Position numbers and translations under genes: made by a program
Notes under the pieces: model-generated
Told to the model about the DNA's origin: nothing
The model's database searches: none
Seen by the model: only the letters and a program-made list of their open reading frames with translations
Shown here: piece after piece, positions 1-10,000 of the stretch
Layout of the letters: each line of letters starts with the position of its first letter
Numbering within the stretch: the first letter of the stretch is position 1
Assembly (NCBI GenBank): GCA_029817715.1
Contig: JARUPY010000387.1
Coordinates: forward strand, 2,728,001-2,792,000
Direction: 5' to 3'
Length of the DNA: 64,000 nt
Source of the DNA: Melastoma dodecandrum
Taxonomy: Eukaryota; Streptophyta; Magnoliopsida; Myrtales; Melastomataceae

Positions 1-801
1 CGATACTTCATAAACCTCCCTCGCATTGACATTTGGCAACCTCCATTCCAGAATTGACTGGGATGGATCTTCGTACTGGTGGGTTTCCTCCAGTACCTGA
101 TTCGTTGTTTCCAAAGGAACCAACTCATCACCATCTCCTTCCCTCACTGCTCGCATCATGAACAGATGTTCGGTCCAAAGATCAGAATCATCATCTGAGT
201 CCGTATCATAATTTGACACAATCTCATAAATTGATTCTACTTCAGAATCTAAGTCGGAAATCTCTTGCTCATCAATTGATTCATAAGCAAGGACTTCTTC
301 CTCACGACTCCTGTTATCTAGGAAGACCATACGGAGTCTTTCTCTCCTTTGGTTCTTCTTTGGACAACTATCCGCTTTGTGGTCTTTTGAACCACAAAAC
401 CAGCAGCAATTACAACTGCTCAAGGGTTTCCCTTTAGGACATTTAGGCTCTCTGCCATGCTTTCTTTTGAAAGCATCGATCAGGTTATCCTTTCTCCTCA
501 CAAACCTTCTTGGTTTGTAAGCAGGACCTCCCCTTTGCTTACGCTGGATGTCCTTCTTGGGCCAAACTTTCTTTTTATTGTACCCAACAAACTTCCTCTT
601 ACGAGGAAAGTTCCTTCTCTTCAAAGAGTCTCCTGGAGTACTGCGAGTATCGCATCCATATCTTCCAGGCACATACTCTATCTGAGAACAACAGCTCTTG
701 TTCAGGTATGGTAGCTTCTTAGCTGCCTCTTTTACCTGGAGCTCAGTACATGCCTTACATAAGCGGGTCACTTTGGCAACCAAGCGTTCGTAGTACAACA
801 T
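1..801 (-). CDS. Coat-protein/gag-like ORF with CCHC zinc knuckle, runs off the left edge
   Basis: One reverse-strand frame is open from an ATG at 801 to the window edge (267 codons), with an in-frame stop shortly before the ATG. It encodes a very basic Lys/Arg-rich stretch, then a CX2CX4HX4C knuckle (about 375-415), then an acidic Asp/Glu/Ser-rich tail. A VPGRYG segment precedes the basic stretch. Basic region plus CCHC knuckle is the nucleic-acid-binding part of caulimovirid coat proteins and of retrotransposon gag. The VPGRYG-type segment and the upstream tRNA-Met primer site make an endogenous pararetrovirus my first choice. An LTR retrotransposon gag is the alternative, since no reverse transcriptase is inside the window to decide. 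Confidence 0.5.
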   Translation of the reverse strand, partial: MLYYERLVAKVTRLCKACTELQVKEAAKKLPYLNKSCCSQIEYVPGRYGCDTRSTPGDSLKRRNFPRKRKFVGYNKKKVWPKKDIQRKQRGGPAYKPRRFVRRKDNLIDAFKRKHGREPKCPKGKPLSSCNCCWFCGSKDHKADSCPKKNQRRERLRMVFLDNRSREEEVLAYESIDEQEISDLDSEVESIYEIVSNYDTDSDDDSDLWTEHLFMMRAVREGDGDELVPLETTNQVLEETHQYEDPSQSILEWRLPNVNAREVYEVS

Positions 802-1210
802 GGTCAAATCTCTTTAGGCTCTTAACATTTGTCACATCAAAAGATTATGTGTGACTCTTTACTCGCGTTTATATATGTATATATATTTCCTTCCACGAGT
901 CTTAAATTGAAATGATTGTGCAAGACAAACTTTATAATATGTGCAATCATTATTTAATATTTCAAGTCAACCTAGTCCTAAGCACATGGGCTTAATGCCT
1001 AACCCACTTGGGTTAGGTTTTATTATGGGACACTTTCATGCCTTAACATGCAATACTTATTCTGGCCAGTTTTATTTATTTCACATCAATTTACAAGGGC
1101 TTCCACTTATGTACAATATTCACATTGGTTTCTTAGACAAATAGATAAGATATTTCTTCCGGATTTTGGCCTCTGGTTCCTAGGTTTCGTTACCCTGAGA
1201 TCAAGCTATC

Positions 1211-1777
1211 TTAACAACCGGCAACCGTTTTTCCACGTATTTGTCTGATGCTATGATCCAGGATTACTAATGGAATATTGAAATCTTCAACAGTTGGTAT
1301 ATGCTCTGCCACAGCGCTTTCAGCATTCTGATTATGGAAAACGTTTATTCCTTCTCCAACTGTATGAAAAAAGATCTCCCCAGATTTACAATCTATCATT
1401 ACTCCATTTCTCCTCATCCACTGCATTCCAATCATGACCTGAATGCCTGGGTCCATCTCGGTGATGAAGAGATTCTCTTGTGTAATAAGAGAATCAACAC
1501 GCACTTCACAGTCATGGCAGGGTCCCCACATTTTAACAGAAATATCTTTCCATGAAGAGATCATGGACCCATTATCAGTCTTTTCCCAATGTATTCCTAT
1601 TTCTACCACCGACCTTTTCGAAATAAAAGAATTCCAAATGCCCGTAACAAATACTGCTTGATGCCCGTTAACCCATAGGTCATTCTCCAATTTCCATGAG
1701 TTCCAAACTGGTTGGTTGCATCCCGAAGCCATCACGGACGTCTTTCCTTTTTGAACTCTTTCTCTCGGAGGCTTCAC
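1211..1777 (-). CDS. Reverse-strand ORF with a possible retropepsin-like C-terminal half
   Basis: A 188-codon ORF reads toward the zinc-knuckle ORF, about 400 bp upstream of it. I do not recognise the protein with certainty. Residues around 125-150 have the shape MDPG-x-VMIGMQW followed by a charged stretch, which resembles the second half of retroviral-type aspartic proteases (hydrophobic-hydrophobic-G near the C-terminus). I see no clear catalytic D-T/S-G in the ORF. In caulimovirids the protease normally follows the coat domain, so this order would imply rearrangement or a different protein. It has no visible plant-gene intron structure. Confidence 0.3.
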   Translation of the reverse strand: MKPPRERVQKGKTSVMASGCNQPVWNSWKLENDLWVNGHQAVFVTGIWNSFISKRSVVEIGIHWEKTDNGSMISSWKDISVKMWGPCHDCEVRVDSLITQENLFITEMDPGIQVMIGMQWMRRNGVMIDCKSGEIFFHTVGEGINVFHNQNAESAVAEHIPTVEDFNIPLVILDHSIRQIRGKTVAGC

Positions 1778-2404
1778 ACCTTTCTTCTCTTCTTTCTAAT
1801 TGAATGTTATTCTAACTTTCTTTCTGATCTCATTCAATATTTATAATGCTACCTCATTTGTAAGATAACACTTGTGAAAAGTAATCTTATTTCTTACGTG
1901 GCAAAACTACCTAACGAAGTTAGTAACATGACAAAACACTTGTCAATTACAAATCCATTAATAATATTGTAATTGTCAATTCGGTCGACGACTTTTGTCG
2001 CTTTAAAAAATGTTATAATATTATAATATTAATAATTTCAATCGACAATTTTTGTTGCCTTTAACAAATATTTTTATTATAATATTATAATATTCAATAT
2101 AATCATTCTAATTCGTACGTTTATAACTCGCTTATTGAAACGATAGCTTTATGCTTATCAAGATTACGTTTATCTGACATATTTATCCAATAGCGTTGGC
2201 AATAAATATCATTATAAGCTATAATATACTAATTTTTGTTGATTATTGTCAAAATTTGTGAACTCACGAAAACCTTAACGTAAGTTTAAAGAGTATAGCC
2301 TCGTCGGCCGTCATCGTCAGTTTGGTCTCGATAACCAAAACAATCAAAAGGAAAACAACGAAACAAAATCCAAATTTCTCCTTAGGATCGTAAATCCGCG
2401 TAAT
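1778..2404. other. AT-rich stretch without a gene (possible leader of the reverse-strand element)
   Basis: About 630 bp of AT-rich sequence with many ATAAT/TATTATAAT runs and no credible coding frame. It lies between the tRNA-Met-like primer site (2405-2418) and the first reverse-strand ORF, the position of an untranslated leader. A near-repeat is visible: GTCGACGACTTTTGTCGC at about 1983 and TCGACAATTTTTGTTGCC at about 2043, each followed by TATTATAATATT-like sequence. Confidence 0.35.
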
Positions 2405-2418
2405 CTGCTCTGATACCA
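2405..2418 (-). other. Primer-binding-site-like sequence for initiator tRNA-Met
   Basis: The reverse complement reads TGGTATCAGAGCAG, the sequence complementary to the 3' end of plant initiator tRNA-Met. It is used as minus-strand primer site by caulimovirids and by many copia retrotransposons. It sits upstream (reverse sense) of the two reverse-strand ORFs, so it fits the start of that element. Confidence 0.6.
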
Positions 2419-3500
2419 AATGTTAAATATCTCATATAATCATAGAATTTACAAATCAAACAAAACAGCGGAAAACTGGATCATTTACGCAGATTTACGG
2501 TCACCATAAAGACCAAGAAAAGGAAACGTACCCGTATTAATCATATTTGCCATGTGATGAATCAGAAGAAGGAAACTTGGACGGCGTAGATCTTCTTCCC
2601 CTCTTCCTTCCTGTACGGCTGTGCTCAATGGAGGAGGCGAAAGAAAACTGACGATCTTATCCTCGGGGTTATCTTCCCAGTATATATAATATATATATAT
2701 GAATGATCTCAAAAAACGGTTAGACAGATATGGCTTAAGCGGCGAGTGGTCCTTCTAGAGCGAAGCCGGTAGCTTTAGCCTTCAATAAACCGTCTTCGAG
2801 CCCCATTCGTAGGATAAGATCCCCCGTTAAAAAGAATAAAGAAAACAAATGACACAAACTAGGCTCTGATACCAGGAGTACGACAGAAGCCTTGGATAAT
2901 CTCTTTCCTTTGACAAATTTCACTGGACGGCTAATTTCTTGGCCTCTTGCCACGTGGGTCTTGTTCAATTTCCAGGTGTCTCTCCTTCCTGAATCCCAAT
3001 CAGAGGACCATCCACAGGCCCAGAATCATCTCAGGCAGGACCCTCGACAAGTTTAATCAACATCTAATTCTGGCTACTCAGAGGGAACAGTTTGTCTCAC
3101 TTCAACTGCTAGTAGACTTCCCCAGACAGTGGTCACAGAAAAGATATAGGGTCGGTGAGAAACCGGGAACAAGCTTATATATATATATATGGTTTTCTTT
3201 GTGAAAAGTCAGGTTTGCCCTTTAATATATAAAAGTCTAATGGACAGAGGAAGGGACTTAGCCGTAAATAATCAAAATCTGTATAACATATGATCTTATC
3301 CATCAACAGACCATGGGATATAAATGGCCTACACCCAGCCATAAATCACATCAAATAAACAAGATGCGCATATCTCAATAACTTTAGTGGTCACGATACT
3401 TTAGTGGGATTTCATGCACTGTCTTATATTACAGCCTGTTTTATAAAATATACTTTGATAAAATAAACGGTAATAAATATAAAATTATACAATTAATAGC
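2419..3500. other. Region without a recognised gene; second tRNA-Met-type primer site at 2859-2874 (-)
   Basis: No gene recognised. A second reverse-strand TGGTATCAGAGCCTAG sequence lies at 2859-2874, so remnants of a second retroelement or a duplicated element end are likely. A forward frame at 2947-3204 (85 codons) has no family I recognise. Simple AT repeats occur at 2682-2700 and 3176-3191 (TATATATA). Confidence 0.35.
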
Positions 3501-4000
3501 AGCCCAAAAATTCCAACAACTATCGCACAAAAACTTTAGCAGGCTGCTACCAGGGAATCTAGGCTCAACATGGGCGGCAATGAAGTTCAACGAAAAATAG
3601 GCCCTCCTCAATTATCAGTTTCTCTAGTTAAGCAACCACTACTATCAGGATACTGCAACCGTCACCATCAAAGACCAGCAGCAATATTTAACGAAGATCC
3701 TAGCAGTGTTCACCTTAATCGACCTCTCCGATAATGAATTTGAAGGCCCAATGTCGGAAACACTCGGGACCCTAAAAGCACTGAAATTCCTAAACCTGTC
3801 AGGCAATTCATTCTCAGGCCGAATTCCACTATCCTTAGGCAACCTGCTATAACTAAAATCCCTGGACCTGTCACGGAACAAACTAAATGGTACAATCACG
3901 GTCACCCTGTCATACCTAAACTTCTTATCGGTGTTGAACCTGTCCTACAACCGGCTGGAGGGAAGCATCCCTCAGGCCAAATAATTCCTGACATTCCCTG

Positions 4001-4438
4001 TGTTGGCGCATGCGGAATCCATCGGAAAGGAGTCGATCCGGATCCAGTTCTTGATTAGAAGTTAACGAAAAATAAGGAGACAAAGAATTTACGTGGTTTG
4101 ATCGACTTATGTCCACGAGCGGAGAAGAAGATTTCATTGTATTCAATGGAGTACAAACTTAGGTTGAGACCTGCTCTAACCCCTCGACCTACCCGAATAT
4201 AAGATTCCGTTTTCCCGGTAAGAAAAAAACCCCGAAGTGTTTCTCGTGTTTCCTCAACACACATAATTTTTTTACCACTTCCCTTTTTGCACTAGTGTAT
4301 CTCTTTTATATGCTCTAAGGATTTGCTATATTTTGTCATTTCATTTGCTTCGTATACCGACACCTTCCGTATATAACGAGCGAATCTAATATTCTCCAAA
4401 TTGCAATATAACCGATTTTGGTCTACAAAATCTTAACA
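4001..4438 (-). repeat. LTR of the pol-less copia element (downstream copy in element sense)
   Basis: Direct repeat of 5931-6371, differing by scattered substitutions. It begins TGTTGG and ends TTAACA on the + strand. In element sense this is the 3' LTR. The sequence just beside it (reverse of 4439-4460) is a GGACTTCGCCCAAGGTAGAG-type segment, which is common next to copia 3' LTRs. Confidence 0.85.
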
Positions 4439-4745
4439 TACTCTACCTTGGGCGAAGTCCATAGAACGTCTGAGGAATTGTCACTCCATGTACTGGTATT
4501 TCCCTGAGACTAACTCTGAATATCTCCCTTTTTCTCATCCAGGCTCCGACGAGCCTAGTCAACGGAACATCCAAGTCCATCCACGACGGACTTGATTACC
4601 CACATCTTCTTGCTTCTTCGTGCTCAGACCTATTACCTCGTTTCTCCAATAACTGATTACTCCTCTTGAAAGGTTCATGACACATTCCAAAAGACCCAAC
4701 AGTGGTAATATCAACGGCACCTCTCATAACATACAAGCCCTTCAA

Positions 4746-5312
4746 TCAACTCTTAGTAATCCACAATCGCCTTCCTAAGAGAACATTGAGAGCTCCACCT
4801 GAAACAGAAAATTTGTACCCTTTGGCTTCTAAAACACTCACGGAAATAATATTTCTCGTGATGTCAGGTACATGTCGGACTCCTGCTAACTCTCTCATGG
4901 TTACATCCTTCATTCTAAGCCTAACCATTCCCATACCTGTAACCTTACACTTATGACCATTGTCCAAGAGTACCTCTCCACCCGTAGTGGAACAGTATGC
5001 AGTGAACATTGCCCTAGGAGAACTCATGTGGAAAGTACTACCTGAGTCGAGAATCCTATCCTCGTCTGATGGTCTCTCCGACTCGGTTTCAGTAGTTTGC
5101 ACCTCGCTAGCCATGAGTACATCTCCGTCTCTGGCATCACTGTCATTGGTGTACACAGCAACCGTCGCTGACTCTTGCAATCCTCCATCATTTCCTGTCA
5201 GCTTCCTGTAGTTTTTCTTTATGTGTCCCTTCTTACCACGATGGAAGCACCTTACCCTGCCGCTACCTTTGGATATGGTCTTGACTATGTTAATGCCTCC
5301 GTCATCGGTCAC
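4746..5312 (-). pseudogene. Copia gag tail and aspartic protease fragment
   Basis: A 188-residue frame has a degenerate zinc knuckle near residue 22 (CFHRGKKGHIKKN, with the last Cys lost) and then the copia protease signature LDSGSTFHMS near residue 88, followed by the VLLDNGHKCKVTGMGMVRLRM segment in shortened form. It ends where integrase should begin, and the region to 4439 holds no integrase or reverse transcriptase. It is a decayed remnant, not host coding sequence. Confidence 0.75.
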
Positions 5313-5422
5313 CCTGCTTCACCCATCAACTCTTTATCAATCAAATCTTTTGATAAAAGGGCAGACCATACCTCGTCAACAATGAGAACACTTCTCCCAT
5401 ACAAGAACGTCTCCCTGAAGCT

Positions 5423-5824
5423 TTAGTATGAAGCGGACAATGAACATAACAGCAGTATCGCCTGGATCTCCTCATCGATCTTGTCGTCGATCCTCTCCAA
5501 ATCCAATGATGCAGACAACCAATTATTCAGGTAGAATATAACAAACATACATTCTGTCATTCTGAGCATGAAGAACCTTTGCCTGTGAAGAAGTTTGTTG
5601 CTCGGAGTCCTCGTCATGTGTAGACTCTCCATCCTACTCCAAAGCCCGACCGTTATCGTTTCATTGAGCATGTTTGTCAGAACCTTGTTGGATAGACACA
5701 GCTGAATCGCCGATAACGCTCTAGCATCTATCTCCTCCCACTGGTTAGAAGTCAAGTTCGAAGCGCTCTTTGACTGATCTGTAAGAGCCTTCTTCAATCC
5801 ACCATGTACCAATAGCGCCTTCAT
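5423..5824 (-). pseudogene. Copia gag (UBN2-type) fragment
   Basis: A 133-residue frame contains the gag core seen in plant copia elements: a KALLVHGGL-type start, WEEIDARALSAIQLCLSN, then LWSRMESLHMT and a hydrophobic-acidic C-terminus. The natural N-terminus lies further upstream toward the primer site. The frame ends early compared with full gag, and the zinc knuckle is displaced into the next ORF, so gag is broken. Confidence 0.75.
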
Positions 5825-5910
5825 CTTGACTTACCACAAGCCAAAATTCATGCTCCCATCCAACTTCTCGATATCGAACTTGTCACCGACCATGGATCTC
5901 GATTATAAAC

Positions 5911-5928
5911 AACCTGACTCTGATACCA
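5911..5928 (-). other. Primer-binding site (initiator tRNA-Met) of the copia element
   Basis: The reverse complement contains TGGTATCAGAGTCAG, two bases inside the LTR at 5931. This is the standard copia arrangement and fixes the minus-strand orientation. Confidence 0.8.
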
Positions 5929-5930
5929 GT

Positions 5931-6371
5931 TGTTGGCGCACGTGGAAGTCCTCGGAAGCGAGTCGAACCGGATTCGATTCTTGATCGAAAGTTAACGAAA
6001 AATAAGGAGATAAAGAATTTACGTGGTTCGGTCGATCGACCTACATCCTCGGCCTGAAAAGAAGATTTCACTATATTCAATGGAGTACAAACTTACGTTG
6101 AGACCCCCTCCAACCCCCTCAACCTACTCGAATATAAGATCACGCTTTCCCGATAAGAAATAACCCGAAGTGTTTCCCATATTTCCCCAACATACACATT
6201 TTCTTTACTGTCGCACTTTTTGCACTCGTGTAACCTTTTTCTATGCTATAAGGATTTGCTCTCTTTCGTCATTTCATTCGCTTCGTATATCGACACCTTC
6301 CGTATATAACGAGCGAATCTAATATTCTCCAAATCGCAATATAACGGACTTCGGTCCACAAAATCCTAACA
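5931..6371 (-). repeat. LTR of the pol-less copia element (upstream copy in element sense)
   Basis: Direct repeat of 4001-4438. It starts with TGTTGGCGCA immediately after the primer-binding site and ends with CCTAACA at 6371, where the RLP sequence resumes. Confidence 0.85.
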
Positions 6372-6645
6372 CCATCAAAGCTCGTTCCTAAGAAATGGAG
6401 GACTGTGCGGGCCTCCCATGGAGAAGCCGTTCTCAATCATGAAGGGAGGAGAAGGCAACCGCCGCCACGGCAGAGAGGACGGGAACGAGGCATGGCCGAC
6501 CAAGAGGATATTATGCATGGTGATCCCTTTCGGAGGGGTGGTCGGGTTCTGGGGACTCATAGGATCATTGATGTACTTCGACAAAGCATGGAGGAGGGAC
6601 TTCCTGTGGTTGTTGGACGCAGTGACCCGCCGCCTTCGCCGTTGA

Positions 6646-7048
6646 AGGCTTCGCGGATCTGTCAAAAAGTAGGAGTCATTTATTAAACTTTCAAAAGGTT
6701 TTAAGCAATTGAATAATTAAATAAGAGTAACGGATCAAACGGAAAATAAGAAATAAATGAGTAGCCGCATTTAGCAAAAGGCAAAGGCAAAGTCCCAGGA
6801 GGAATTTCCCCGAGCCCACCTGCGAGACGCGAATTCGTCTTCTCCGGCGGAAACATACTACCTTTCCGCCATTCCCGACGACCTTTAACCGATCCGGTGA
6901 AGTCCTCCGGCGGGGGCGCTCTCTCTAGAGTTGCGACGCGTCCGCAAGGAGGAGTGGACCGGCGGTGTCGAATCAACTTCGGCTTACGGTATATGGTTTC
7001 CGGTGCTTGATTGAGTTTCCTGGACGACCGCTCGGTTCGTCTTGCGAT
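6646..7048. other. Intergenic region and probable promoter/5' leader of the importin gene
   Basis: About 400 bp between the RLP pseudogene end and the importin start codon. It becomes GC-rich from 6790 (CGCGAATTC, CCTCCGGCGG), typical of a housekeeping 5' leader. I see no convincing TATA box. Long open frames on either strand here are compositional. Confidence 0.4.
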
Positions 7049-10000
7049 ATGGCACTCTCGGCAGCCGACTTGCCCGTGATTTATGGGCTGCTGACCAACT
7101 CGATGAGCGGAGACGTGAGCGTGCGGAAGCCTGCGGAGGACGCGCTGGCTCAGTTCGAGAGTCGGCAGGGTTTTTGCTCCTGTCTCATGGTAAGGCACGA
7201 CCACGTGAGCCGCTGGGCTTCTCGGAAAATATTGTCATTTCTTTGAGGTGAGGTTTTGAGGAGTATGATTTTTTTCCTTTGGGTGAAGGAAGTAATAACT
7301 GCCAAAGATTTATCCGCGCAAGTGGATGTGAGGTTGATGGCATCGGTTTATTTCAAGAACAGCGTCAATCGCTACTGGAGAAATCGTCGCGATTCTTTGT
7401 GAGTTTACTTCTTTGTTAAGACGTGCCTTTTTTTTAATATTGACTGCATAAGGTGATTTATTCTTTACGTTTGTGAATGCATTGCGAGAGAATGCTGTTA
7501 CCTGACCTTTAAGAAGTTATGTGGTTGGCTCATGGGCTTCGTAGTGGAACATTTTGTTGTTTCTTAACCATATGATATGCTGCTGATTTTTATACATGAG
7601 TTAGGGGGATACAAAATTAAACGGTTGAAAGGAAATCCAGAAGTACAAAAGCCAAACGGGAAGGGCTTAGCCCAAGAAATGTGAAAACTATAATGAAAAT
7701 GGCATTCCATGAATGATCTGCAAACCTTTAACATGGCAAAAGATGCTCCACAGATTCCTATTTTCTTAGTATTCTCAGTTGCAAGCACTCTGAAAAAGAA
7801 GTTGGAAAAATACTTTAACGCTATGCCGGTTTTTTCAAAAATTTTCTTTAGGGAACAATATCATTAGCGTCTACTAGTTATCTGAAGGAACTCTAAGGAT
7901 GAATATTTATCCCACAATCACGATTGTGACTTGTGAAGCTCAAATTATGCATGAGACTTTATTTGGCTGTTGGGAGCTTATCTCTTCTAGAATTAAGACA
8001 AAGTTTTCCCCCAAGGGTGACATGATCCTTGTAGAGTTCATCGAGGATACTTTGGATTTCTCCACTTCCTAATCTTATGTAATGGTTTGGTTTTGCTGTT
8101 CTGATGGACATCAGTGCCTAGAAACTAAAGTCCGGAATAAGGGTGGGGCAACTTGTTTCTTCTTGAATTTATATTGTGAAAGTAATCCCTTTTAATTTAA
8201 GAACATGGAAAATTGTTTGAAAAAAATTATGGAACTAGACAAGAAGGCAACTCTCTGTCACCTGAAACCGCCATTACTGTCTTATGCACATGTTCGTTTG
8301 GCTGGAACAGTTGGTGGAGCTGCAACATTATAGTTTTATGGGATTTACCTTCACGAAGGAGTATTAAGCATTTTGAGAAGTTCTTTCTGTTCTCTAGATA
8401 TTTTGCAAATCTGCTCTGTAAATAGTGTTGAGATTCAAGTGTTGTTTGGTAGAACAGTCATGAAGGCTATTTGTAAAACATGAGGTATGTTCTTGTATCA
8501 GGGCAATTAGCAATGAAGAGAAAGTTTATTTGAAGCAAAGGCTGCTTGCCCATTTAAGAGAGGAGAACTATCAGGTAATGAAAGATATGATTGTATTTGG
8601 CCTCTTATTGCTCTAAATTTTTTTTTCAGGTTTATTTGTTTCTCTATAAGTGCTGTTGTATTTTATTTCCCAGCCATATTACTAAATGATGGATTTAAGC
8701 ATGCAACTATGTGGTTACTGCTGACCGTACCATAGCTTGAGACAATGCATGCTAGTGGCACAGTTTTAATAGTGTAATCTCCTTACGTGGGTGCAGATAG
8801 CAGCGATGTTGACTGTTCTGATTTCCAAGATTGCTCGTTTTGATTATCCCAAGGAATGGTACAACCCATGTTTCTTTTCACTATACACAAGTTCACACAT
8901 TATGATTCATACATCTTCAGCTAAAGTCATTTACTTTTAGCCAAAACTATCAAGAGAAATTCAGTCAAGTTGCCTTAATTTATCTGCTTTACGCCTTGCA
9001 TTTTTCATCAATCCTAGCTGGACTCATCGTTCTGTGGCTAGGATGAGCTTGGGAATTGGTTTCTGTTTTTTTAAATGTCTTTTTATTTTTTATTTTTTAA
9101 TTCCTGATGCTTCTAATCTAGCTAATAGTGGTATGAACGAGAAAATTAGATGGCTTCATTGGGCTCTGCTGACTTGTATATGTGTCATTTTGACAACCAA
9201 TTCGACAGTCCGTTTTTTGTATCATGATCTCTTCCCATTATTGGACTTTGAATGACTACAATGGTTGTAATTAAAGGTTTAAAAGAAAATGGTATTAATT
9301 TTTTAAAAACAAAACAGATGCTATCGAAGTGTCTCACAGTAGTTCTTCATTCAATCACTTTGGATTATGCTTTACATAAATAATTCTTGGTCCTAGTATC
9401 AATATCTCTTCCCATTGCTTATATAAGAAAAATCTCTTCCCATTATGTTATCATAATCATTTCGTCTAGTGTGATGTGAACTTGAACCTTTTGTAGCCTA
9501 TCATCCTTTTCAGGCCAGAGCTCTTTACCATACTTGCTCAACAACTTCAGTCAGCAGATACGCTTACTTCACACAGGGTATTCATGATAATTTTCCGTAC
9601 TTTGAAGGAATTGTCTTCTAAACGTCTTGCTTCTGACCAGAGGAACTTCATGAAGGTTTGAATTTGGAATTAATGGTTCTTTTTTGTCAAATCATACTTT
9701 TGTGTTTTGCTAAATCTGTCATTGTTTGGACACATTTTGCTTTAATTGTATGAGTTTTGTTCCAAAGTAATGTTCGGAGGAAAAATATTTCGCGAAATAG
9801 GTTCAGATTTGTCAAATAATGCCCCTAATAAGGTGCTAGAAACACCAAGTTCTTTACAAATCGAACTCATTGTTTCTAACACCGAGTTAGGGGTATTATT
9901 TGGCAAATTTTGAAAGTTGTTTGCTTTATTTCACGAAATATTTTCCCGCCGAACGTTATTTTGGAACATAGCTCTTAATTGTATTACATCACTTTCAAGT

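Larger units (their letters stand above)
4001..6371 (-). mobile_element. Copia-type LTR retrotransposon lacking pol, inserted in the RLP pseudogene
   Basis: Two direct repeats of about 440 bp begin TGTTGGCGCA and end TAACA. A tRNA-Met primer site adjoins the right LTR, so the element reads on the minus strand. The interior has a copia gag and a protease segment, but no integrase, reverse transcriptase or RNase H, so it is non-autonomous by deletion. The flanks CCCTG (left) and CCATC (right) are a plausible but decayed 5-bp target duplication: the expected uninterrupted RLP codons (Phe-Pro-Ser-Ser) would supply CCATC. LTR divergence and broken ORFs indicate an old insertion. Confidence 0.85.
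3540..6645 (+). pseudogene. LRR receptor-like protein (RLP) pseudogene, 3' part, split by a retrotransposon
   Basis: The frame from about 3640 encodes the C-terminal LRRs of a plant receptor-like protein: a YQDTATVTIK-type island end, then repeats with LxxLxxLNLSxNxFSGRIPxxLGNL spacing. Two in-frame stops occur (TAA at about 3850 and about 3982), and the part before 3640 is also frame-broken. At about 4000 a copia-type element interrupts the gene inside the conserved FLTFP-SSSF segment. After the element the same gene resumes with NGGLCGPP (about 6390-6415), a membrane segment (about 6508-6580) and a short basic tail ending at TGA 6645. One extra base just after the insertion shifts the frame. 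Such proteins are cell-surface receptors without a kinase, and this copy cannot make one. It is probably one member of an RLP cluster, since only its 3' end is here. Confidence 0.85.

Noticed and set aside
6701..7204. 167-codon reverse-strand ORF over the importin first exon
   Set aside because: Covers the promoter and exon 1 of an unmistakable importin gene; the protein has no domain or conserved pattern.
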